Shown here piece after piece: positions 56,617 to 64,000 of a stretch of DNA of 64,000 nt. Each line of letters starts with the position of its first letter. The stretch's first letter is position 1. The translations under genes and the position numbers were made by a program. A model generated the notes under the pieces. The model made no database searches. It saw only the letters and a list, made by a program, of their open reading frames with translations, and was not told the origin of the DNA. The stretch comes from Alkalibacillus haloalkaliphilus. GTDB lineage: Bacteria; Bacillota; Bacilli; Bacillales; Alkalibacillaceae. Location: positions 41,911 through 105,910 of the forward strand of contig NZ_BJYA01000018.1 in the NCBI RefSeq assembly GCF_007991275.1. The letters run 5' to 3'.

Positions 56617-57681
56617 CTATGAAATATTGTTTACTCTTACACTACCCGTTTTAGTTGATAAATCAACATCAAAATACGAATCTCCTTCTTCAACGTTGTA
56701 AAATTGGATTGACTTGCTAGAGCCATGATCGTCTAACGGCTCAACACTTGTGTCAACTAAATCTACTTTCACAGAGCTAATTTTAGTATTAGCTGTTCCG
56801 TTAATGTGCATTCTTTTCGGGACATATAACTGCAAGGAACCAGTTGAAACTGATAAGTCAGCTTGCTTCGCGTCGTAATTGCGGACATAAGTACGAACGC
56901 TACCTGTCGTAACATCAATATTAATTTGTTCAACTGTCCCGTCATAGTGGACCGAGCCAGTCGTTGTTTTCAACTTCGCTTTACGAATAGCGACATCATC
57001 GAGTTTAATCGAACCGTGTCGTGTACTTACACTTAGCGTTTCAGCTCGATAATCTAATAACGTGACTGAACCGTTGACCGTTGATAAATGAGATGAGTTA
57101 CAAAACATTGTATAGACTTTAATAGATCCATTAAACGTTTCAACCGTCACTTGGTCATACTTTTTCTTCGGTAAGTAGACGGTGAAGTTCGCGGTTACAT
57201 CTTTTCTTAATTGTTCAATAGATAAAGTATTGTCGCTAATCGATGTTTCAATCGCTTCATCATATAGAGCCTCAGCCCGCTTAATATCCGTTTCTTTAAA
57301 TACTTTACCTCGTACTTCTATTCGAATGTTGTCATCATTTGATCTTAAAAATTCAACGGCACCATTTTTATTGTTTAGCCTCAAGCTTTCTACTGCATCA
57401 CCGTTAAAGTGATAAGTCCGCTTCACATTAGAATGTTTAAACGAAAACTCAAACGGACCTTCCTTTACCATATTAACCGTCTCATCTATGAAGTTAGCAA
57501 TGCCGTCTGTGACACTTTTTAACCCTTGTGCGAACGGGTTGTCATCATTGTGTTCTGTCGACTTTTCTTTCGTTTTATGCTCTTCTTCATAATTAAGTGC
57601 TTCTAACAATTCATCAGCCTCTTCTGCTGTAATATGACCTTCTTCTAATAGGTTTAGTATTTTACGCCTTTTTTCACTCAT
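56617..57681 (-). CDS. yvlB: DUF4097 beta-helix protein with SHOCT-like N-terminus (YvlB-like)
   Basis: About 354 residues from ATG 57681 behind TTAGGGGGAAA. The N-terminal 30 residues form the short helical hairpin (RKILNLLEEGHITAEEAD) seen in SHOCT-type and YvlB proteins. Residues about 100-350 are repeated beta strands (FNGSIKVYTMF, VNGSVTLLDYRAE, TRHGSIKLDDV, TTGSVHYDG, VSTGSLQLYVP), the DUF4097 pattern. No signal peptide is visible. The homologue in B. subtilis is transcribed with yvlD; function is unknown. Confidence 0.85.
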   Translation of the reverse strand: MSEKRRKILNLLEEGHITAEEADELLEALNYEEEHKTKEKSTEHNDDNPFAQGLKSVTDGIANFIDETVNMVKEGPFEFSFKHSNVKRTYHFNGDAVESLRLNNKNGAVEFLRSNDDNIRIEVRGKVFKETDIKRAEALYDEAIETSISDNTLSIEQLRKDVTANFTVYLPKKKYDQVTVETFNGSIKVYTMFCNSSHLSTVNGSVTLLDYRAETLSVSTRHGSIKLDDVAIRKAKLKTTTGSVHYDGTVEQINIDVTTGSVRTYVRNYDAKQADLSVSTGSLQLYVPKRMHINGTANTKISSVKVDLVDTSVEPLDDHGSSKSIQFYNVEEGDSYFDVDLSTKTGSVRVNNIS

Positions 57682-57794
57682 TGGCTTTCCCCCTAATTTG
57701 TTTCCTAAAGCTATTATACGCCAAGATATCAAATGTGAAATCAACCAGTCGACCGAAAATAGACGTTTTTGTTCTCCTACTAGAGACTGACCTA

Positions 57795-58487
57795 TTAAGA
57801 ATTCACTTGATCGACATCCACTTTATAAAAGGCTTCGTATTGTAGGCGTTGCAGTGCGCTATCGTATTCGCCGATAAAATCAGAGCTTTCGCGCATTTTA
57901 CTCAACATACCTTCTGCTTGAGAGCGGTGAGATTTAATCGCTTCAAGTTTGCGATCAAAAACTGGCTCTGTGTCTACGACAATATCAGGTTTGCCTAACA
58001 TTTCATCACGATTGTTAGAAATAGCCGTCGCCCATACTTCAGGACGCTTGTCTGCATCCATTTTGCGAACCGCTTCAAACGCAGCTGCACCCATTGCATC
58101 ATGGTCTGGGTGAACCGCATAAGGTGGGTAAAAAGTAATAACGAGTGTTGCACCTAACTTTTCAATATGTTTCTTTAAATGGTCTGCAACCTCATCCTTT
58201 GCTTCAAACTCTAACGTTTTATCACGATAACCGAGCATGACTAAGTCCATATCTAACACTTGGCATGCATCAATGAGTTCTTGTTTACGAATTTTCGGTA
58301 ACGTTTCACGGTTTGCGAAAAATGGACTCCCCATATTACGGCCCATCTCACCTAATGTGCCACACAAGTATGTGACGGGAACTTCTGCTTCGCGAAAATT
58401 TATAATTGTCCCTGATGTTCCGAACGACTCATCATCAGGATGCGGATAGATCACGACAACTTGTTCATGTTTTGAATAATCAACCAT
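57795..58487 (-). CDS. bshB2: bacillithiol biosynthesis deacetylase BshB2
   Basis: The protein has 230 residues of the LmbE/PIG-L family. The zinc-binding motif PHPDDESFG starts the protein, and YAVHPDHDAMG supplies the later histidines. BshB2 (B. subtilis YojG) removes the acetyl group from GlcNAc-malate during synthesis of bacillithiol, and may also act in bacillithiol conjugate breakdown. It is 14 bases downstream of yojF, the same pair as in B. subtilis. Confidence 0.93.
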   Translation of the reverse strand: MVDYSKHEQVVVIYPHPDDESFGTSGTIINFREAEVPVTYLCGTLGEMGRNMGSPFFANRETLPKIRKQELIDACQVLDMDLVMLGYRDKTLEFEAKDEVADHLKKHIEKLGATLVITFYPPYAVHPDHDAMGAAAFEAVRKMDADKRPEVWATAISNNRDEMLGKPDIVVDTEPVFDRKLEAIKSHRSQAEGMLSKMRESSDFIGEYDSALQRLQYEAFYKVDVDQVNS

Positions 58488-58501
58488 AGTTAATTCCCCT
58501 C

Positions 58502-58852
58502 CTACATTTGGAATGGTTTACGACTAATTTGTAAAGCAACCATTAGACGGCCGACTTGATCGTGTCCAGCTAATAAAAGTTGGCCATCTTCATTTAATTC
58601 ATAATCGGTTAGACCCTCAGCGTAAACCCATCCATCTGTCTTTAAACCGACGCGGTAAGTCCCATCAGATTCGACTATTTTACCACGTTCATATTGAATT
58701 TGAGCGTTACGAATATAAGCACCAACATTATGTGCATTTGAATCAAAGTGCTTCGCATAAGCACCATTTGTCGTCTCTAAATGGATATATACTGGCTCAT
58801 TGGCAAATTCATCTAAATGCTGTTGAACTTCTTCCATTTTAATTGCTTTCAT
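58502..58852 (-). CDS. yojF: YojF family protein (DUF1806)
   Basis: The protein has 116 residues, matching YojF in length and motifs (PVYIHLETTNGAYA, ISRKPFQM at the end). It accompanies bshB2 in many Bacillaceae, so a role in thiol metabolism is likely but unproven. It begins 13 bases after uvrA stops, so it could be co-transcribed with uvrBA. Confidence 0.88.
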   Translation of the reverse strand: MKAIKMEEVQQHLDEFANEPVYIHLETTNGAYAKHFDSNAHNVGAYIRNAQIQYERGKIVESDGTYRVGLKTDGWVYAEGLTDYELNEDGQLLLAGHDQVGRLMVALQISRKPFQM

Positions 58853-58865
58853 TATTCTTCCCCCT

Positions 58866-61718
58866 TCATGTCGCTAGCCGTTGCTTCATACGATTACGAT
58901 CGCGTTCTAAAATTGGCTTTAAATATTGACCAGTGAATGATTGGTCTATTTCAGAAACTTCCTCTGGTGTACCAGTAGCGACAATTTCACCGCCACCTTC
59001 TCCACCTTCTGGACCTAGGTCAATAATGTAATCAGCTGTCTTAATAACATCTAAGTTGTGTTCAATAATTAAAACCGTATCACCGTTTTCGACTAACCGC
59101 TGTAATACTTTTAGTAACCTTGCGATATCATCGACGTGCAAGCCTGTTGTCGGTTCATCTAAAATGTATAATGACTTTCCGTTAGAACGACGGTGTAGTT
59201 CACTGGCTAATTTAACACGTTGCGCTTCACCACCAGACAATGTTGTAGCTGGTTGCCCTAACCGAATATAGCCTAAACCAACATCTTCAACGGTTTGAAG
59301 TTTACGTTTAATTTTCGGGATGTTTTCGAAAAAGTCTAATGCTTCTTCAATGCGCATCTCTAACACTTCTGCAATGCTTTTACCTTTATATTTCACTTCT
59401 AACGTCTCACGATTATAACGTTTGCCGTGACAAACTTCGCAAGGCACGTAAACGTCAGGTAAGAAGTGCATTTCTATTTTAATGATCCCATCACCACGGC
59501 AAGCTTCACAGCGACCGCCTTTCACGTTAAAGCTGAAGCGTCCTTTTTTATAACCACGCATTTTCGCTTCACTCGTTTGCGCAAATACGTCACGAATATC
59601 ATCAAACACACCTGTATATGTCGCTGGGTTCGACCTAGGTGTACGGCCGATTGGTGATTGATCAATATCAATCACTTTTTCTAACTGATCAATTCCTTCA
59701 ACCGTTTCGTGTTGACCAGGTTTTACTTTTCCACGGTGTAATTTTTGCGATAAAGTTTTGTATAAAATATCGTTAATTAATGTACTTTTACCTGAACCAG
59801 ATACACCTGTAATAACTGACATAACACCAAGCGGTAAGGAAACGTCGACTTGTTTTAAGTTGTTTTCTTCCGCTTTACGGATTACTAGTTCACGGTCAGG
59901 TTGAGTTGGCCTTCTCTCTGCAGGTAATGGAATGAACTGCTTTCCACTTAAGTACTTGCCTGTTAATGAATCATCTTGCTCCATCACTTGTTGAGGTGTG
60001 CCACTAGCTGCAATTTCGCCACCTTGCGCACCTGCACCAGGACCAATATCAATTAGCCAATCAGCTGCTAACATCGTATCTTCATCATGCTCTACGACAA
60101 TTAACGTATTATCTAGATCACGCATACGTTTTAACGTTTGAATTAACCGATCATTGTCTCGTTGATGCAGACCAATTGAAGGCTCATCTAAAACGTATAA
60201 AACCCCTGTCAGGGCTGAACCAATTTGAGTCGCTAAACGAATTCTCTGGGCTTCACCGCCTGATAATGTTCCAGCCGAACGGGATAAATTCAAATAATCT
60301 AAACCAACATTTTGTAAAAACGTTAAACGGTCTTCTATTTCTTTAACGATCATAGTCGCGATCTTTGCTTCTTTTTCAGACAGTGAAACTTGTCTAATCC
60401 AACTTAACCCATTAGAAACAGAAAGCTCTGTCACCTGACTAATATGTTTACCATCAACTTTAACGGCAAGCGCTTCACCTGTTAAACGATAGCCATCACA
60501 AGTTGGACAAGCTGATTGAGCCATATATTTTTCCATCTGTTCACGAATGAAACTAGATGACGTTTCATGATAACGGCGCGAAACGTTATTTAACACACCT
60601 TCAAAGAAGATCTCGTTTTCTCTTAATTGGCCACGTTCATTCTCGTAACTAAATAAGATTTTCTCATCGCCACTGCCGTGCAGCACTTTACTTAATTGCT
60701 CTTCTGGCAAATCTTTAACCGGTGTATCCATGTCAATGTTGTAATGGTTACACACACTTTTAAGTAGTTGTGGGTAATATTGAGAACTAATCGGCTGCCA
60801 CGGAGCAATCGCATGTTGATTGAGCGTTAGTGAACGGTCAGGAATCACTAAATCGACATCTACTTCTAAATTGGAGCCTAGCCCATCACACGTCTTACAA
60901 GCGCCTAAAGGGCTGTTAAAAGAAAACAGTCGTGGCTCAAGCTCTGTAATGGTAAAACCACATTGCGGACATGCGTGATGTTCATTAAACAACATTTCAT
61001 CACCATCAATTAGGTCCATAATGACTTTACCATCACTAATTTTTAACGCCGTTTCGATCGAGTCGCTTAATCGACCTTCAACCCCTTCTTTAACGATAAT
61101 GCGGTCGACGACGACTTCGATCGTATGCTTCTGATTTTTGTGAAGCTCAATGTCTTCAGATACTTCACGCATTTCACCATTAACACGAAGGCGTACGTAT
61201 CCTTCTTTTTTCAAGTTTTCCATGACCTTTTTATGTTCGCCTTTTCGGTCTGAAATAACTGGCGCTAGCACTTGTAACTTCGTGCGTTCTTCTAATTCCA
61301 TGACGCGATCGACCATTTGTTCAACCGTTTGAGCAGAAATCTCTTCACCGTGAACCGGACAAATCGGACGACCGACACGCGCGAATAATAGACGCAAATA
61401 GTCATAAATCTCGGTTACTGTTCCAACAGTTGAACGCGGGTTTTTACTCGTCGTCTTTTGATCAATTGAAATCGCTGGTGACAGCCCTTCAATCGCATCA
61501 ACGTCAGGCTTATCCATTTGTCCTAAAAATTGGCGAGCGTATGCTGATAGCGACTCAACGTATCGTCTTTGCCCCTCAGCATAAATTGTATCGAAAGCTA
61601 ATGACGATTTACCTGAGCCAGATAAACCTGTCATAACGACTAATTTATTTTTCGGAACCCTAATATCTATATCTTTTAAATTATGTGCTCTAGCTCCTTG
61701 TACCGTAATTGACTTCAT
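58866..61718 (-). CDS. uvrA: excinuclease ABC subunit A
   Basis: The protein has 950 residues, full length. Two ABC ATPase modules are seen: Walker [13 protein letters not shown] near 31 and [13 protein letters not shown] near 640; signatures [16 protein letters not shown] and [15 protein letters not shown]. Two zinc modules are present: CPQCGF with CKTCDG and CEACRGDGI with CEVCHGKRY. UvrA recognises DNA damage and loads UvrB. It follows uvrB by six bases. Confidence 0.98.
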   Translation of the reverse strand: MKSITVQGARAHNLKDIDIRVPKNKLVVMTGLSGSGKSSLAFDTIYAEGQRRYVESLSAYARQFLGQMDKPDVDAIEGLSPAISIDQKTTSKNPRSTVGTVTEIYDYLRLLFARVGRPICPVHGEEISAQTVEQMVDRVMELEERTKLQVLAPVISDRKGEHKKVMENLKKEGYVRLRVNGEMREVSEDIELHKNQKHTIEVVVDRIIVKEGVEGRLSDSIETALKISDGKVIMDLIDGDEMLFNEHHACPQCGFTITELEPRLFSFNSPLGACKTCDGLGSNLEVDVDLVIPDRSLTLNQHAIAPWQPISSQYYPQLLKSVCNHYNIDMDTPVKDLPEEQLSKVLHGSGDEKILFSYENERGQLRENEIFFEGVLNNVSRRYHETSSSFIREQMEKYMAQSACPTCDGYRLTGEALAVKVDGKHISQVTELSVSNGLSWIRQVSLSEKEAKIATMIVKEIEDRLTFLQNVGLDYLNLSRSAGTLSGGEAQRIRLATQIGSALTGVLYVLDEPSIGLHQRDNDRLIQTLKRMRDLDNTLIVVEHDEDTMLAADWLIDIGPGAGAQGGEIAASGTPQQVMEQDDSLTGKYLSGKQFIPLPAERRPTQPDRELVIRKAEENNLKQVDVSLPLGVMSVITGVSGSGKSTLINDILYKTLSQKLHRGKVKPGQHETVEGIDQLEKVIDIDQSPIGRTPRSNPATYTGVFDDIRDVFAQTSEAKMRGYKKGRFSFNVKGGRCEACRGDGIIKIEMHFLPDVYVPCEVCHGKRYNRETLEVKYKGKSIAEVLEMRIEEALDFFENIPKIKRKLQTVEDVGLGYIRLGQPATTLSGGEAQRVKLASELHRRSNGKSLYILDEPTTGLHVDDIARLLKVLQRLVENGDTVLIIEHNLDVIKTADYIIDLGPEGGEGGGEIVATGTPEEVSEIDQSFTGQYLKPILERDRNRMKQRLAT

Positions 61719-61724
61719 CTATTT

Positions 61725-63701
61725 TCACCCTTCCGCTTTCAACTCAAGCATCGCATCACGAAGTTCCATTGCTTTTTCAAAGTCGAGATCTTTAGCGGCT
61801 TGTTTCATTTCTGTTTCTAACTGATCAATGAGCTCAGCTTTTTCATCTTTTGATAAGTTTTTATATTGTGATACTTGATTATCCGTTTCTTCATCGGATT
61901 CATAAGTCGCTCGAATGACATCACGAATTTCTTTCTTAATCGTCGTTGGCGTAATGCCGTGTTTTTCGTTGTAGGCCATTTGTATTTCACGACGTCGGTT
62001 CGTCTCTTCAATAGCGACTTTCATTGAATCGGTCATTTTATCCGCATACATAATGACGCGCCCTTCTGAGTTACGAGCAGCACGTCCTGTTGTTTGAATT
62101 AAGGAACGCTCTGAACGTAAGAAACCTTCTTTGTCAGCATCTAAAATGGCTACAAGCGACACTTCTGGTAAGTCCAGTCCTTCACGCAACAAGTTAATAC
62201 CAACAAGCGCATCATACTTTCCTAGTCGAAGGTCGCGAATAATTTGTATACGATCTAACGTCTTAATTTCAGAGTGAAGATAAGCTACTTTAATCCCCAT
62301 CTCTTGTAAATAATTCGTTAAATCCTCAGACATTTTTATCGTTAGTGTCGTCACTAACACACGTTCATTGCGTTTGATTCGTTTATTAATTTCACCAATG
62401 AGATCATCAATCTGACCTTTTATTGGACGAACGTCAATTTCTGGGTCTAACAATCCAGTCGGACGAATGATTTGTTCTACCATTTTTGGTGTATGTTCTC
62501 TTTCATAAGGACCAGGTGTAGCTGAAACGTATAAAGCGTGGTCAACATGTTTTTCGAACTCTTCAAATGTTAACGGACGATTGTCCATAGCAGATGGCAG
62601 ACGGAAACCGTGATCAACTAACGTCTGTTTACGCGCTTGGTCACCGTTAAACATCCCTCTAACTTGCGGCAACGTCACGTGTGATTCATCAATAACCATT
62701 AATGAATCGTCTGGAAAGTAGTCAAGTAACGTATAAGGCGTTGAACCTGGCTCACGGAATGTTAAATGTCTTGAATAGTTCTCAATTCCTGAACAAAAGC
62801 CCATCTCGCGCATCATTTCTAAATCATAATTCGTGCGCTGTTCTAAACGTTGAGCTTCAAGCAGTTTTCCTTCTTCGTGGAATTTTTCTAGTTGCTCTTC
62901 AAGCTCTTTTTCGATATTTTTAATCGCGCGCTTCATCTTCTCTTCACGCGTAACGAAGTGTGAAGCTGGGAAAATCGCTACATGGTCACGATCCCCTAAA
63001 ATTTCACCTGTTAACGCATCGACTTCGCGAATACGGTCGATCTCATCACCGAAAAATTCAACTCGAATGCAGTGTTCCTCACGTGACGCTGGGATAATTT
63101 CAACTGAATCACCACGCACACGGAACGTACCACGCTGAAAGTCGATATCATTTCTCGCATATTGAATATCAACAAGCTCACGCAACACTTGATTGCGCTC
63201 CTTTTCCATACCAACTCTTAAAGACAGCACTAAGTCTTTATAGTCTTCTGGTGAACCTAAACCATATATACATGAAACACTCGCAACAATTAATACATCA
63301 TTCCGTTCAAACAATGACGATGTCGCAGAGTGCCTCAATTTATCAATTTCATCATTAATGCTCGCATCTTTTTCGATATATGTATCCGAATGCGGCACAT
63401 AAGCTTCTGGCTGATAATAATCATAATAACTGACGAAATACTCAACAGCATTATTAGGGAAAAACTCTTTAAACTCACTATAAAGCTGACCGGCCAACGT
63501 CTTGTTATGTGCAATGACGAGTGTCGGTCGATTAATTTCAGTTATGACGTTTGATACAGTAAATGTTTTACCAGTACCCGTAGCACCGAGTAACGTTTGA
63601 TGCTTTTTATTATTTTCGATACCTGCGACTAACTCTTTAATAGCCTGCGGTTGATCACCTTGAGGTTCGAATTCCGATTGTAATTGAAATTTGTGTTCCA
63701 C
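61725..63701 (-). CDS. uvrB: excinuclease ABC subunit B
   Basis: About 658 residues from GTG 63701 behind GGGGATGAT; the open frame extends upstream into the promoter but without a start signal. Walker A is [13 protein letters not shown], the beta-hairpin region is [12 protein letters not shown], motif II VIDESH, and [15 protein letters not shown] is motif VI. The C-terminal UvrC-interacting UVR motif is [16 protein letters not shown]. UvrB verifies the lesion and recruits UvrC. An SOS operator precedes it. Confidence 0.98.
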   Translation of the reverse strand: MEHKFQLQSEFEPQGDQPQAIKELVAGIENNKKHQTLLGATGTGKTFTVSNVITEINRPTLVIAHNKTLAGQLYSEFKEFFPNNAVEYFVSYYDYYQPEAYVPHSDTYIEKDASINDEIDKLRHSATSSLFERNDVLIVASVSCIYGLGSPEDYKDLVLSLRVGMEKERNQVLRELVDIQYARNDIDFQRGTFRVRGDSVEIIPASREEHCIRVEFFGDEIDRIREVDALTGEILGDRDHVAIFPASHFVTREEKMKRAIKNIEKELEEQLEKFHEEGKLLEAQRLEQRTNYDLEMMREMGFCSGIENYSRHLTFREPGSTPYTLLDYFPDDSLMVIDESHVTLPQVRGMFNGDQARKQTLVDHGFRLPSAMDNRPLTFEEFEKHVDHALYVSATPGPYEREHTPKMVEQIIRPTGLLDPEIDVRPIKGQIDDLIGEINKRIKRNERVLVTTLTIKMSEDLTNYLQEMGIKVAYLHSEIKTLDRIQIIRDLRLGKYDALVGINLLREGLDLPEVSLVAILDADKEGFLRSERSLIQTTGRAARNSEGRVIMYADKMTDSMKVAIEETNRRREIQMAYNEKHGITPTTIKKEIRDVIRATYESDEETDNQVSQYKNLSKDEKAELIDQLETEMKQAAKDLDFEKAMELRDAMLELKAEG

Positions 63702-63745
63702 AACATCATCCCCATATCGAGTTTCTTTAGTCAGTATAACACACA

Positions 63746-63759
63746 CGAACGTTTGTTTG
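63746..63759. promoter_or_regulatory. LexA (DinR) SOS box of uvrBA
   Basis: CGAACGTTTGTTTG fits the Bacillus SOS consensus CGAAC-N4-GTTYG with one central mismatch. A -10-like TATACT (63733-63738, minus strand) lies just downstream of it, so LexA would block the uvrBA promoter. Confidence 0.8.
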
Positions 63760-63851
63760 CACAAATGTTAGGATGCCCTAGTAAAAGAATATTTTTTCAC
63801 GACTTATAATGCAAAGAATATGTTTTTTGTGAGGGTTGATAAATTATGTGT

Positions 63852-64000
63852 GAGCGCCAGATTATTCTCGCGAGCGCCAAATTCCATCATACGAACGCCA
63901 GATTATTCCCGTGAGTGCCAAATCCTATCATGCGAGCGCCAGATTATTCCCGTGGAGCGCCAAATTCAATCATGCGAGCGCCAGATTATTTTCGCGAGGG
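63852..64000. repeat. tandem array 4, type A units in the opposite orientation, cut by window end
   Basis: Units GAGCGCCAGATTATTC and GAGCGCCAAATTCCATC alternate, with lengths of 20 and 21 bp, eight units before the end of the window. These are the complement of the TTTGGCGCTC unit. The array lies upstream of uvrB and continues beyond the window. Confidence 0.9.

Overview
The window looks like a low-GC Gram-positive chromosome of the family Bacillaceae. The right half has the gene neighbourhood known from Bacillus subtilis around clpP, crh-whiA-yvcK-rapZ, trxB, hprK-lgt-yvoD-ppaX-yvoF and uvrA-uvrB, with AGGAGG-type ribosome sites and CtsR, CcpA and LexA-type operators. I infer a Bacillus relative, possibly a halophilic or alkaliphilic genus, but cannot name the species.

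Positions 1 to about 36,600 are accessory DNA, visibly richer in A and T. The left end (1-4,000) holds small poorly known genes, several of them broken: a membrane ORF frameshifted from its partner, a two-frame gene at 2431-2879, and a membrane-anchored GIY-YIG nuclease cut by an in-frame stop. Next comes a defence island: a PD-(D/E)XK protein plus Z1 helicase pair (4414-8253), a HEPN-motif protein with a two-helix membrane protein (8404-9957), a serine recombinase, and a complete BREX type 3 operon (brxF, brxC/pglY, pglX, pglZ, brxA, brxHII) with a 665-residue PD-(D/E)XK nuclease at its end. To its right is a mobile-element module: a replication-relaxation protein, a DUF3987 replication protein with a candidate antisense RNA under its 3' end, a divergent operator region, a Cro/CI-like regulator and a tyrosine integrase. 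Between integrase and tRNA-Arg(CCG) sits a two-gene overlapping cassette (33662-36198) with a DUF5677-like protein.

From the tRNA rightwards the genes are core chromosome. clpP has a CtsR operator over its promoter. A MoxR-type ATPase and VWA protein follow (yojN/yojO-like). Convergent to them is rapZ-yvcK-whiA-crh, then trxB, a TPR protein, glpFKD with the antiterminator gene glpP and a classic leader terminator, the hprK-lgt-yvoD-ppaX-yvoF cluster, yvlD, yvlB, yojF-bshB2 and SOS-regulated uvrBA. Carbon regulation is concentrated here: Crh, HPr kinase/phosphorylase and PpaX (which removes its pyrophosphate), plus GlpP and a cre site on glpF.

The most unusual feature of the core is a set of intergenic tandem arrays. 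Four arrays (40389-40772, 46456-46774, 53764-54130, 63852-64000) are made of contiguous degenerate units alternating 20 and 21 bp, with two unit types (TTTGGCGCTC and TATCAGCGCTC) always in the same order. A fifth array (56086-56205) has a different unit that starts CTATG exactly every 21 bp. They have no spacers and are not CRISPR; I do not know a description of them.
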